DNA of 48,683 nucleotides from a virus: IMG/VR virus record IMGVR_UViG_3300047510_000374, positions 1-48,683 of that record; one strand, 5' to 3'. Shown here piece by piece: positions 21,365-28,567 of this stretch; within the stretch, counting starts at the first letter, position 1, and the number at the start of each line of letters is the position of its first letter. Under the pieces are notes generated by a model. It did no database searches. It was given only the letters and a program-made list of their open reading frames with translations, and had not been told where the DNA came from. The translations under genes and the position numbers were made by a program.

Positions 21365-22094
21365 AGCTCAAGACGGTGAGTTCTCTGCAGAAGAACTTGA
21401 CTCACTTCAAGTAGGTCAAGCTCTTGAGGAACAACAGCAACAACTGCTTGCTGGTAAGTTCAAAGATGCAGAGGATCTTGAACAAGCCTACATTGAGCTG
21501 CAACGAAAGCTAGGCAACCGCGAAGCTGACACTGCTGAAGAAGAACCTTCACAAGAAGAAGAAGTTCAAGATGAAGAAGTTGATGTCGACTTCCTTGAGC
21601 GTCTATGGCAAGAAGCACAGGATGAGTATTCACCAGAGACCCTTGAGGCTCTGCAGAACATGGATCCTACTGACCTTGCTCAGATGTACCTGGAGTATCG
21701 CTCACAGGTTGAGGAAGGTGGTGCTGTTGAAACCATCACTGCTGAGGATGTCAGCAACTTGCAAGGCATCGTCGGTGGTGAACAGCAGTATGGTCAAATG
21801 ATGGCCTGGGCACAGGAATCCCTGTCTGAGCAAGAGATCAACATGTACGACGCAGTAATGGAAAGGGGTGATCCTCTGGCCTGTTACTTCGCTGTGAATG
21901 CTCTTGCCTTCAGGTTCCAGGAAGCTCAAGGTTATGACGGCCAGATGCTGACTGGTAAAGCACCGTCTCAGGTTCAAGGGTTCCGTAGTCAAGCTGAACT
22001 TGTGCGTGCCATGAGTGATCCTCGCTACGACAATGATCCTGCGTACCGTGCAGATGTAGCAGCGAAGCTTGAGATGTCTGATCTCAACTTCTAA
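21336..22094 (+). CDS. gp9: Capsid assembly scaffolding protein, T7 gp9-like (252 aa)
   Basis: Temporary internal scaffold for procapsid assembly. It is very acidic and glutamine rich (EEEPSQEEEVQDEEVDVDFL), mostly helical, and has a more ordered C-terminal part (RSQAELVRAMSDPRYDNDP) including the YDNDPAYRADVAAKL motif frequent in scaffold C-termini that contact the capsid. It lies between portal and capsid genes as in T7. Slightly shorter than T7 gp9 (307 aa). Assignment rests on composition, place and the C-terminal motif. Confidence 0.9.
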   Translation: MATLTYDPTEAQDGEFSAEELDSLQVGQALEEQQQQLLAGKFKDAEDLEQAYIELQRKLGNREADTAEEEPSQEEEVQDEEVDVDFLERLWQEAQDEYSPETLEALQNMDPTDLAQMYLEYRSQVEEGGAVETITAEDVSNLQGIVGGEQQYGQMMAWAQESLSEQEINMYDAVMERGDPLACYFAVNALAFRFQEAQGYDGQMLTGKAPSQVQGFRSQAELVRAMSDPRYDNDPAYRADVAAKLEMSDLNF

Positions 22095-22141
22095 ATGATG
22101 TTGGAAGAGTAAGCAATATACAAGTCCTTTGCAATGAACTC

Positions 22142-22447
22142 ATGCTTACTCTGACACTCACTCTTGCTTCTCTTGCATCGTGGTATGGCTATCCTTATCA
22201 CGGTAATCGCACCGCTTCTGGTGAGATCTACAACATGCATTCCATGACTGCAGCACATCGTACGCTTCCTTTTGGAACCAAGGTGCGTGTCTGCAATACC
22301 TCAAACAAACGCTGCGTTAATGTCCGTATCAATGATCGTGGACCTTTTGTTCATGGTCGTGACATTGACCTTAGTCGTGCTGCTGCTGAGGTGATTGGTT
22401 TGAGAAGTGCGGGTGTTGGTCAAGTCACCATTCAACGAATTAACTGA
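22142..22447 (+). CDS. RlpA-like double-psi beta-barrel protein (101 aa)
   Basis: ASWYGYPYHGNRTASGEIYN followed by TAAHRTLPFGTKVRVCN and VRINDRGPFVHGRDIDLSRA is the conserved core of RlpA-type lytic transglycosylase/barwin-like domains, including the catalytic-type Asp in GRDIDLS and the His/Asp groove. The first 14 residues are hydrophobic (MLTLTLTLASLASW) and may act as a signal peptide or part of strand one. Cleaving peptidoglycan glycan strands is the family activity. It lies between scaffold and capsid, not in the lysis cassette, so a role in cell-wall penetration as a virion component is possible. The start region has no strong ribosome binding site. Confidence 0.85.
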   Translation: MLTLTLTLASLASWYGYPYHGNRTASGEIYNMHSMTAAHRTLPFGTKVRVCNTSNKRCVNVRINDRGPFVHGRDIDLSRAAAEVIGLRSAGVGQVTIQRIN

Positions 22448-22448
22448 C

Positions 22449-22625
22449 ATGGCTAAAGCAAATCCCTTTGATCCGAAGGTGTCTTCGGTGACTGTGCAGT
22501 ATGTAACTCCTACTGCAAACAGCCAGGCATTCATTAGTGCCTACGGCGAGACTGCTCAAACCCTGACTGAACTGAGCCCGAAAGGTACGAAGGTTCAAGC
22601 CGGTGGTGCTGCCTGGCCTGCCTGA
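22449..22625 (+). CDS. Small hypothetical protein (58 aa)
   Basis: Starts one base after the RlpA-like stop (MAKANPFDPKVSSVTVQYVT) and continues PTANSQAFISAYGETAQTLT, then a glycine/alanine-rich end. The alternating beta pattern resembles small virion decoration or head proteins, but no family is recognised. It is coupled to the genes on both sides by a one-base and a two-base gap. Confidence 0.55.
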   Translation: MAKANPFDPKVSSVTVQYVTPTANSQAFISAYGETAQTLTELSPKGTKVQAGGAAWPA

Positions 22626-22627
22626 TC

Positions 22628-22675
22628 ATGAAAGGTAAAGGTGGTAAGGGTGGCGGCGGCAAGAAAGGCTGCTGA
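22628..22675 (+). CDS. Possible 15-residue Gly/Lys-rich peptide
   Basis: ATG at 22628 opens MKGKGGKGGGGKKGC and stops by TGATG overlap with the next gene. The tight coupling on both sides and the gly-lys pattern, which I have seen at this place in other cyanopodoviruses, are the only support. It could also be a spacer. Confidence 0.3.
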   Translation: MKGKGGKGGGGKKGC

Positions 22676-22818
22676 TGAAACCCGGTCTCTACGCCAACAT
22701 CCACGCCAAGCGTCTTCGCATCAAGAATGGTTCTGGTGAGAAGATGAGAAAGGCTGGATCGAGTGGTGCGCCGACTGCGGCACAATTTAAGAAAGCAGCA
22801 AAGACTGCTAAGAAGTAA
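22675..22818 (+). CDS. Small basic conserved cyanophage protein (47 aa)
   Basis: MKPGLYANIHAKRLRIKNGS followed by GEKMRKAGSSGAPTAAQFKK and AAKTAKK. The segment GLYANIHAKR.RI..GSGEKMR is one I recognise as conserved in the head region of T7-like cyanophages and in contractile-tailed cyanophages. Strongly basic, no membrane helix. Probably binds nucleic acid or acidic scaffold; function is unknown. The ATG overlaps the preceding stop. Confidence 0.75.
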   Translation: MKPGLYANIHAKRLRIKNGSGEKMRKAGSSGAPTAAQFKKAAKTAKK

Positions 22819-22893
22819 GCAACGTACGTTCATCCCATTGGGACGCATACCGCCTGATCATGGAACGGGGGTCAGGTACTTCAATCCAGAACA

Positions 22894-22998
22894 ATGACTC
22901 AGGTCGAGACGGATGCCCGTGTACGGGAGCAGAAAGCTGCTGACAAGGAGCAGAAGCTGAAGTATCGTGGCGTTGCTTACACACCTAAAACTAAATAA
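22894..22998 (+). CDS. Small protein with DUF4278-like YRGVAY motif (34 aa)
   Basis: MTQVETDARVREQKAADKEQ then KLKYRGVAYTPKTK. The end LKYRGVAY resembles the core of DUF4278, a short domain common in cyanobacteria and cyanophages (typical LxYRGxxY). The first 20 residues are a charged helix. Being only 34 codons it is not certain, but the frame ends just before a terminator, at the expected end of the transcription unit. Confidence 0.5.
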   Translation: MTQVETDARVREQKAADKEQKLKYRGVAYTPKTK

Positions 22999-23005
22999 CT
23001 AAATG

Positions 23006-23041
23006 GAGCAGGGCACCTCAGAGTCGGACCCTGCTCTTATT
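23006..23041 (+). terminator. Rho-independent terminator before the capsid gene
   Basis: GAGCAGGG (23006-23013) pairs perfectly with CCCTGCTC (23029-23036), followed by TTATTG. The T-tract is short, so read-through to the capsid gene is likely. Confidence 0.75.
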
Positions 23042-23120
23042 GACTATTGGCCTTCTACGGAAGACAACCTTTAGTCATGACGGTCTGGAGAGACAGACAT
23101 CAAGAAACAACTTTAATGAA

Positions 23121-23158
23121 CACATGTTTACTCATGTGATTCTCTAAGCGCTTAGAGA
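23121..23158 (+). promoter_or_regulatory. Two tandem hairpins in the capsid leader
   Basis: CACATG (23121-23126) pairs with CATGTG (23133-23138); two bases later TCTCTAAGCGCTTAGAGA (23141-23158) is a perfect 18-bp palindrome. They end 30 bases before the capsid start. Such structures could be RNase III processing or mRNA-stabilising elements for the most abundant late transcript, or an operator. No good ribosome binding site follows. Confidence 0.6.
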
Positions 23159-23188
23159 GAACGAACACAAACTTCTCTCTTTACTATT

Positions 23189-24208
23189 GTGGCTAACACT
23201 ACCGTAACTTCTATTGGTCGCGTAAATAATACGTCGGCCACTCCTCTTGCTCTTGGTACTGCTTACGATACCAAGTATGCAACTTATCTGAAACTGTTCT
23301 CTGGCGAAATGTTCAAGGCGTATGAAAGCGCCACTATCGCCAAAGGCACCGTGCAAAGCCGTACCCTGAAGAACGGTAAGGCTATGCAGTTCATCTTCAC
23401 GGGCCGCATGGAGGCGGCGTATCACGAACCTGGCACCCCGATCCTCGGGTCTGGGGATCCTCCGGTGGCTGAGAAGACCATTGTCTGTGACGACCTTCTC
23501 GTAAGTTCTGCCTTTGTGTACGATCTCGATGAGACCCTGGCTCACTACAGCCTGCGTTCTGAGATCGCCGCTAAGATCGGCCACGCTCTGGCTGAGGCTT
23601 ACGACAAGAAGATCTTCCGTCAGATCGCTAAAGCTGCTCGTGAGGCTCACCCGATCACTGCTGCTCCTGGCCCTGAGCCCGGCGGTAGCATCATCCAACT
23701 GGGTGTGCAGAAAGAGTACGACGCTCAAGCTCTGGTGGATGCCTTCTTTGAAGCTGCTTCTATCATGGATGAGAAGAACCTGCCCAAGCAGGGTCGTATG
23801 GCTGTGCTGTCCCCTCGTCAGTACTACGCACTGGTGAGCCAGGTTGATAGCAACATCCTCAACCGTGACTTCGGCAACAACTCCGGTAGCCTGCAGTCCG
23901 GCGAAGGTCTCTATGAGATCGCTGGTATTCCCATCAAGCGCTCCAACAACCTGCCCTTCCTGGCCGGTACTGTTGCTGCTGTGAACGGTGAGAACAACGA
24001 CTACTCCGGTAACTTCAGCACCCACTGCGGTCTGATCTACCACAAAGATGCTGCTGGTGTGGTTGAGGCCATTGGTCCTCAAGTGCAGACCACTGGTTCT
24101 GACGTTCGCACCATGTATCAAGGTGACATCATTGTTGGTCGTCTTGCCATGGGTTGCGGCACCCTGAACCCTGCCTGCGCTATCGAGCTGCAGTCTGCTC
24201 GTTCCTGA
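23189..24208 (+). CDS. gp10: Major capsid protein, T7 gp10-like (339 aa)
   Basis: Head shell protein with HK97-like fold. The sequence FSGEMFKAYESATIAKGTVQ and MQFIFTGRMEAAYHEPGTPI matches gp10 N-terminal arm and E-loop patterns, and MAVLSPRQYYALVS and GLIYHKDAAGVVE come from the A- and P-domains. Length agrees with T7 gp10A (345 aa). The start is GTG at 23189 (MANTTVTSIGRVNN). Codons are strongly C-ending compared with neighbours, as expected for a highly expressed gene. No frameshift site for a longer gp10B form is evident. It is followed by an AAGGAG ribosome binding site for the next gene. Confidence 0.97.
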   Translation: MANTTVTSIGRVNNTSATPLALGTAYDTKYATYLKLFSGEMFKAYESATIAKGTVQSRTLKNGKAMQFIFTGRMEAAYHEPGTPILGSGDPPVAEKTIVCDDLLVSSAFVYDLDETLAHYSLRSEIAAKIGHALAEAYDKKIFRQIAKAAREAHPITAAPGPEPGGSIIQLGVQKEYDAQALVDAFFEAASIMDEKNLPKQGRMAVLSPRQYYALVSQVDSNILNRDFGNNSGSLQSGEGLYEIAGIPIKRSNNLPFLAGTVAAVNGENNDYSGNFSTHCGLIYHKDAAGVVEAIGPQVQTTGSDVRTMYQGDIIVGRLAMGCGTLNPACAIELQSARS

Positions 24209-24223
24209 TAAGGAGATAGACAC

Positions 24224-24421
24224 ATGTCTATTGTTCCTGGCACTTCGGTGATCCTTGTTGAAGGGAATGCCATTGGCTCTATTGCCAGCTCTGAAACTCA
24301 GAATCCGCTGACTCCTGTGGAGTTTGGTCGGACTGTGGCTTCGGGTCAGGGCATTCGCCTCGACAAGGTGAAGACTGATGACGTAGACGGCAAGCTGCCT
24401 TACGTCGCTCCTACTCCCTGA
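24224..24421 (+). CDS. Small protein after capsid (65 aa)
   Basis: Preceded by AAGGAG at 24209-24216, one of the few clear Shine-Dalgarno sequences here. MSIVPGTSVILVEGNAIGSI continues with an N/P/E-rich segment and RLDKVKTDDVDGKLPYVAPT. The beta-rich pattern and the expression signals shared with the capsid gene suggest a head decoration or capsid-stabilising protein. I do not recognise the family by sequence. Codon usage resembles the capsid gene. Confidence 0.65.
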   Translation: MSIVPGTSVILVEGNAIGSIASSETQNPLTPVEFGRTVASGQGIRLDKVKTDDVDGKLPYVAPTP

Positions 24422-24436
24422 TTGAGGTAAAACATC

Positions 24437-24616
24437 ATGGCTGCTTCTGTAGCTGCTGGCAACAACGGTGCTTGCACCACTGATGCCGTTCGTATTTCTG
24501 TAGCCAAGACTCGTTTTGGTTATGGCTCTGCTGTCGCTGATTCTGCTGTGGCTTCGACCACCAAGGGTCTGCGTACTGCTTATCCTGGCGTTGAGTGCAA
24601 CATCGCTAACGTCTGA
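24437..24616 (+). CDS. Small alanine-rich protein after capsid (59 aa)
   Basis: MAASVAAGNNGACTTDAVRI and SVAKTRFGYGSAVADSAVAS followed by TKGLRTAYPGVECNIANV. The first ATG after a weak GAGG box at 24424 is used. It is rich in Ala, Thr and Ser with C-ending codons like the two genes before it, so it probably belongs to the same highly expressed capsid unit and may decorate the head. It is followed at once by a very strong terminator. Function is unknown. Confidence 0.6.
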   Translation: MAASVAAGNNGACTTDAVRISVAKTRFGYGSAVADSAVASTTKGLRTAYPGVECNIANV

Positions 24617-24623
24617 TCTATTG

Positions 24624-24652
24624 GGGGAGGCTTCGGTCTCCCCTCTTTTTTA
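24624..24652 (+). terminator. Very stable terminator with C(TTCG)G tetraloop
   Basis: GGGGAG and CTCCCC enclose GC-TTCG-GT, a cUUCGg-type tetraloop, followed by TCTTTTTTAT. It lies immediately after the capsid unit, the same place as T7 terminator T-phi, which lowers expression of tail genes relative to capsid. Confidence 0.92.
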
Positions 24653-24676
24653 TCCATCGCATACAACATTTCTGTT

Positions 24677-25285
24677 ATGCCGTTCCCTACCACTAACGCT
24701 CAGACTGAGCTTCAAGCTGTTAATGAAATTCTGGCGTCAGTTGGTCAGGCGCCTGTAACCACCCTTGATCAAACCAACCCGGACGTTGCAATTGCGTACG
24801 ACACCCTTCAACAGGTGTCACGGGAGGTTCAGGCAGAAGGATGGACCTTTAACCGGGAGTATGAATACCCGTTTACTCCTGACAACAACAACCAGATTCT
24901 TATTCCCAACAACGTGCTTCAACTCGATCTAACTCCTAGCTACAGGGATCGGGATGTTGTACGTCGAAGTGGGAAGCTGTATGACCGCACTGCTCACTCG
25001 TACACCTTCACTGAGCAGGTGCTGTGTGACGTGGTGTGGTTGTTTGATTGGGTTGATCTTCCAACACCCATCAAAGACTACATCGTTGCACGAGCTGCCA
25101 GTATCACATCCTCACGGATTGTTGGTGATAGTACTCAATACCAGATGCTGCAACAGAAAGAAGCATACACCCGTGCAATGGCTCTTGAGTATGAATGCAA
25201 CCAAGGAGACTACACCTTCTTTGGTCATCCTCGTGGAGTCAACTACTACAACAGCTATGAACCCTATAAGGCATTGTATCGCTGA
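24677..25285 (+). CDS. gp11: Tail tubular protein A, T7 gp11-like (202 aa)
   Basis: Gatekeeper ring between portal and nozzle. The N-terminal LQAVNEILASVGQAPVTTL and DVAIAYDTLQQVSREVQAEG followed by GWTFNRE are characteristic of gp11 proteins, as is RSGKLYDRTAHSYTFTE and the conserved DWVDLPTPIKDYI. Length is close to T7 gp11 (196 aa). It is the first gene after the capsid terminator. The stop overlaps the gp12 start (TGATGG). Confidence 0.95.
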   Translation: MPFPTTNAQTELQAVNEILASVGQAPVTTLDQTNPDVAIAYDTLQQVSREVQAEGWTFNREYEYPFTPDNNNQILIPNNVLQLDLTPSYRDRDVVRRSGKLYDRTAHSYTFTEQVLCDVVWLFDWVDLPTPIKDYIVARAASITSSRIVGDSTQYQMLQQKEAYTRAMALEYECNQGDYTFFGHPRGVNYYNSYEPYKALYR

Positions 25286-27687
25286 TGGCAAGTGTAACTC
25301 AACTAATACCTAACTTTCTTGGTGGTGTATCCAAGCAACCAGACGACAAGAAGCTTCCAGGGCAGGTTGTAGAAGCAATCAATGCCTACGCAGATCCTAC
25401 CTATGGATTGTCAAAGCGGCCTGGCACCAAGTGGTTAGGCAACCTTTCGTCTACCACGAATGAATTCCAAAATGGTAAGTGGTTCTACATCAACCGAGAT
25501 GATACTGAGAAGTACATCGGTGTGATTTATGGGACCAGCATCAACATCTGGAATGTCAACAACCCAGCAGCGACTGTCACTGTAGCCAATACTGGAAGCA
25601 GCTATCTGACCTACGGTAGCTCAAATGCCAAGAATAGTCTTCAGGTACTAACTGTTCAAGATACAACAATTGTCGCTAATAACCAAGTCACTGTTACAAC
25701 CCAAGCAGCACCAAGCTTCACTGCAAAGTCAAAGGCAACCATCCGTCTTTACAGTGCGGAGTACGGCGCTGAGTATTACGTCAAGGTAGGTTCTGCTGCA
25801 GCTTATAGCTTCACCACAAAGAACACAGAAGACCCTGCTAACACCAATACAACGACGAACAAGGTCTTGAATGCAACTGACATTCTAGATCAGATCTTTA
25901 CGAACATCCCCCTTCCTGCTGGTGTTACGAAGACTAAATGCAAAGGCAGTATCGAACTCTCTGGATCGTCTGCTTTCACCATCGAAGCTCGTGGTGGTAT
26001 CAGCGGTGAAGAGCTGAGAGCATTTCAAGATGAAGCCAATAACTTCTCTGAACTGCCTGCTGAAAGCGTTCAGGGTCGAGTCATCAAGATCAACAATACT
26101 GTCGCTAAAGAGGACTCCTACTACGCAACCTTCATCGCAGAGAACGGTGTCTCTGGTAAAGGTAGTTGGCAGGAGACCGTTGCACCGAACGTATCCAAGG
26201 GTCTGACTGCATCCACCATGCCGCATGAGCTGGTGAACACCGCACTAAACACCTTTGAGTTCAGGCCCATCACTTGGGAAGAGCGTCTGGTTGGTGATGA
26301 TGAAACTAACGAGCATCCAAGCTTTGTTGGCAAAAAGATCCAACAGGTCTTCTTCCACAACAACCGCCTTGGCTTCTTGACTGGTGACAATGTGTCGATG
26401 AGTCAAAGTGGTGAGTTCTACAACTTCTACCACGTCTCTGCTCTTACCCAAGCTGACAACGATCCTATTGACATCAGTTGCTCTAGCTTGAGACCTGCTG
26501 TTCTTCACTCAGTGCTACCTGCTGCTCAGGGTCTGGTGATGTTCAGCAAAACTCAGCAGTTCTTGATGTATTCAGATGACGGTATCCTTACCCCTAAGAC
26601 TTCAGTAATCAGGACCATCTCCAACTACGAAAATGAAGAGCTGATCCCACCAGTAGACGTTGGTACAAACATGGTATTCCTGAGCAAGTCTCCAGGTTAT
26701 ACCCGTATCTACGCAATGGCTACTCGTGGTCAGCAAGAAAACCCTGATGTGTTGGACATTGGCCGAGTGGTTTCTGAATGGGTTCCTGATTCTGTCGCTG
26801 ATCTCATTGCATCACCTCAGAACTCATTCTTTGCGATGTATGGCCCGTCTTCCCAATACGTGTACTTCTTCAGGACTTACACAGTTGGTGAAGAGACAGC
26901 AATGCAGACATGGTTCAACTGGAAGATGCAAGGCAATGTCCAGTTCTTTACTGTCGATAGTGATGACACGTACATTGTCACCTACCAATCAGGGCAGTAC
27001 ACCCTCTGCAAAGCGAACCTCACTCAGACCCCCGATGATGCCATTCTGAGAGCCGATAGCGGTCAGGTGGTGCAACTATGCCTGGATCAGTATGCAACGC
27101 CTTCTAGCGTCACTTACAACGCTACTACGAAGGTTAATCGTTGCTACCTCCGGTACAAAGACATTACTGGGCTGAGCCCTGCTGTGATCATTGCTGACCC
27201 AACCAACACTGGTGAGTCTGGCTTCACTGTGACTCCTACTCGTGGTAGTGATTTAACTGGTCCTTACTTTGAGTTTGTTGGTGATGATTACTCAGCACAA
27301 GCAAGTAAGGTCTACCTTGGATTCAAGTATGACTTCGACATTCAACTCCCAACGATCTACTACCAGATTGGGGAGAACAGATCTGATTACACAGCAAACC
27401 TAACAGTGGCTCGGGTGAAGTTCTCGGTTGGTCTTTCCAGCAATGTTGGCTTCAAGCTGAAAGCAAAAGGTCAATCCGAATGGTATGACGTTCAGTCGAT
27501 CCAAGATGCTGACTATTACTTGGCTGATGACGTTCCTCTGAATGAACAGACCGTGTACACATTACCTATTCATCAACGTAATTCAAACTTTGACCTAAAG
27601 GTCTTTAGTGATTCACCATTCCCGATCTCTCTTACTTCGATGATGTGGGAAGGATCTTATTCACCACGATTCTATAGGAGGGCGTAA
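25285..27687 (+). CDS. gp12: Tail tubular protein B / nozzle, T7 gp12-like (800 aa)
   Basis: Forms the tail nozzle. N-terminal TQLIPNFLGGVSKQPDDKKL followed by AYADPTYGLSKRPGTKWLGN is the signature of gp12 proteins, and internal TFEFRPITWEERLVGDDETN and NRLGFLTGDNVSMSQSGEFY agree. Length matches T7 gp12 (794 aa). The beta-rich C-terminal 350 residues form propeller-like repeats in the known structures. It is tightly linked to gp11 in front and overlaps the next gene by one base. Confidence 0.95.
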   Translation: MASVTQLIPNFLGGVSKQPDDKKLPGQVVEAINAYADPTYGLSKRPGTKWLGNLSSTTNEFQNGKWFYINRDDTEKYIGVIYGTSINIWNVNNPAATVTVANTGSSYLTYGSSNAKNSLQVLTVQDTTIVANNQVTVTTQAAPSFTAKSKATIRLYSAEYGAEYYVKVGSAAAYSFTTKNTEDPANTNTTTNKVLNATDILDQIFTNIPLPAGVTKTKCKGSIELSGSSAFTIEARGGISGEELRAFQDEANNFSELPAESVQGRVIKINNTVAKEDSYYATFIAENGVSGKGSWQETVAPNVSKGLTASTMPHELVNTALNTFEFRPITWEERLVGDDETNEHPSFVGKKIQQVFFHNNRLGFLTGDNVSMSQSGEFYNFYHVSALTQADNDPIDISCSSLRPAVLHSVLPAAQGLVMFSKTQQFLMYSDDGILTPKTSVIRTISNYENEELIPPVDVGTNMVFLSKSPGYTRIYAMATRGQQENPDVLDIGRVVSEWVPDSVADLIASPQNSFFAMYGPSSQYVYFFRTYTVGEETAMQTWFNWKMQGNVQFFTVDSDDTYIVTYQSGQYTLCKANLTQTPDDAILRADSGQVVQLCLDQYATPSSVTYNATTKVNRCYLRYKDITGLSPAVIIADPTNTGESGFTVTPTRGSDLTGPYFEFVGDDYSAQASKVYLGFKYDFDIQLPTIYYQIGENRSDYTANLTVARVKFSVGLSSNVGFKLKAKGQSEWYDVQSIQDADYYLADDVPLNEQTVYTLPIHQRNSNFDLKVFSDSPFPISLTSMMWEGSYSPRFYRRA

Positions 27688-28556
27688 TGGCATGGGAACT
27701 TGTTGCTGCTGGCATCTCTGCGATTGGTGGCCTGTTTGGTGCTTCGGCACAGCAGAGCCAGCAAGATCAAGCTAGAGAGCTGCAGCAGAAAGCAATCAAT
27801 CGTCAGTTTAGATACGATAAACAAAACTATCGGTTTAACTGGCAAGATACAAAGGCTAACTATAATTACCTTAAGGATGGCATCCAGATCCAGCGAGACA
27901 ACGAAGAGCGTCTGGCTAACTATCGTGATGCTACTAACTTCCAAGACTACAACTATCGTCTTCAGATCCAGAACTTTGAGTACAACCAGCAGATGCGGAT
28001 GTACAACAAGTCTGAGCAGTTGTACCGTCAACAAAGAAACTTCAATTCACAAGCTGCTGCTCTTGCTTACCAAGCAGAGAATCGCAGATTACAGGAAACA
28101 TTTCAAGAAGCAGCTTTCAATAACCAAGACCTTCTTGTACAACTTCTTCAAGAGGAAGGTAAGGCTGCTGCACGTGGTCAAGCAGGTCGTTCAGCAGGAA
28201 AGGGCCTGCAAAGCGTGATTGCATCCTACGGGAGGAATCAGGCTGTCATCGCTGAGAGTCTTGTTAGTGCAGAACGTCAAAGCACAGCCAATCTTCGTGA
28301 CATTGATCTTGCGAAGTATGGCGCTGACCTTAGTGCTGAAGCTAATCGAATGCTGCGTCCTGAAAGGCTTCCCACGCTGCCAGCTCCTATTGCAACGCCT
28401 CGTGCAATCTTCCAAGATCCTCGCAAACCGAAGAAGCCGCCTAAGCCCATTAAGATGGTTAACACTGTTAAGGGTGGAAGTTCTTTACCTGTTTGGAATG
28501 CTGCGATCAGTGGAATTGCAGGGGTTACGGGCTCTTTAAGTTCACTCTATAAATAA
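27687..28556 (+). CDS. Internal virion protein, gp14-like (289 aa)
   Basis: The place after gp12 and the architecture match ejected core protein gp14 (T7 196 aa). A hydrophobic N-terminus MAWELVAAGISAIGGLFGAS is followed by a long glutamine, asparagine and arginine rich coiled-coil-like section and a small-residue C-terminus ending VWNAAISGIAGVTGSLSSLY, which could insert into a membrane. gp14 forms a pore in the outer membrane during DNA ejection. Homology is inferred from order and pattern. Confidence 0.8.
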   Translation: MAWELVAAGISAIGGLFGASAQQSQQDQARELQQKAINRQFRYDKQNYRFNWQDTKANYNYLKDGIQIQRDNEERLANYRDATNFQDYNYRLQIQNFEYNQQMRMYNKSEQLYRQQRNFNSQAAALAYQAENRRLQETFQEAAFNNQDLLVQLLQEEGKAAARGQAGRSAGKGLQSVIASYGRNQAVIAESLVSAERQSTANLRDIDLAKYGADLSAEANRMLRPERLPTLPAPIATPRAIFQDPRKPKKPPKPIKMVNTVKGGSSLPVWNAAISGIAGVTGSLSSLYK

Positions 28557-28567
28557 CGGAGAAATAA

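Noticed and set aside
23144-24223. Long open frame on the - strand (359 codons) opposite the capsid gene
   Set aside because: It mirrors the capsid gene almost exactly, and the protein is an unconvincing mix of H, S, T and V. It arises from the strong codon bias of the capsid gene.
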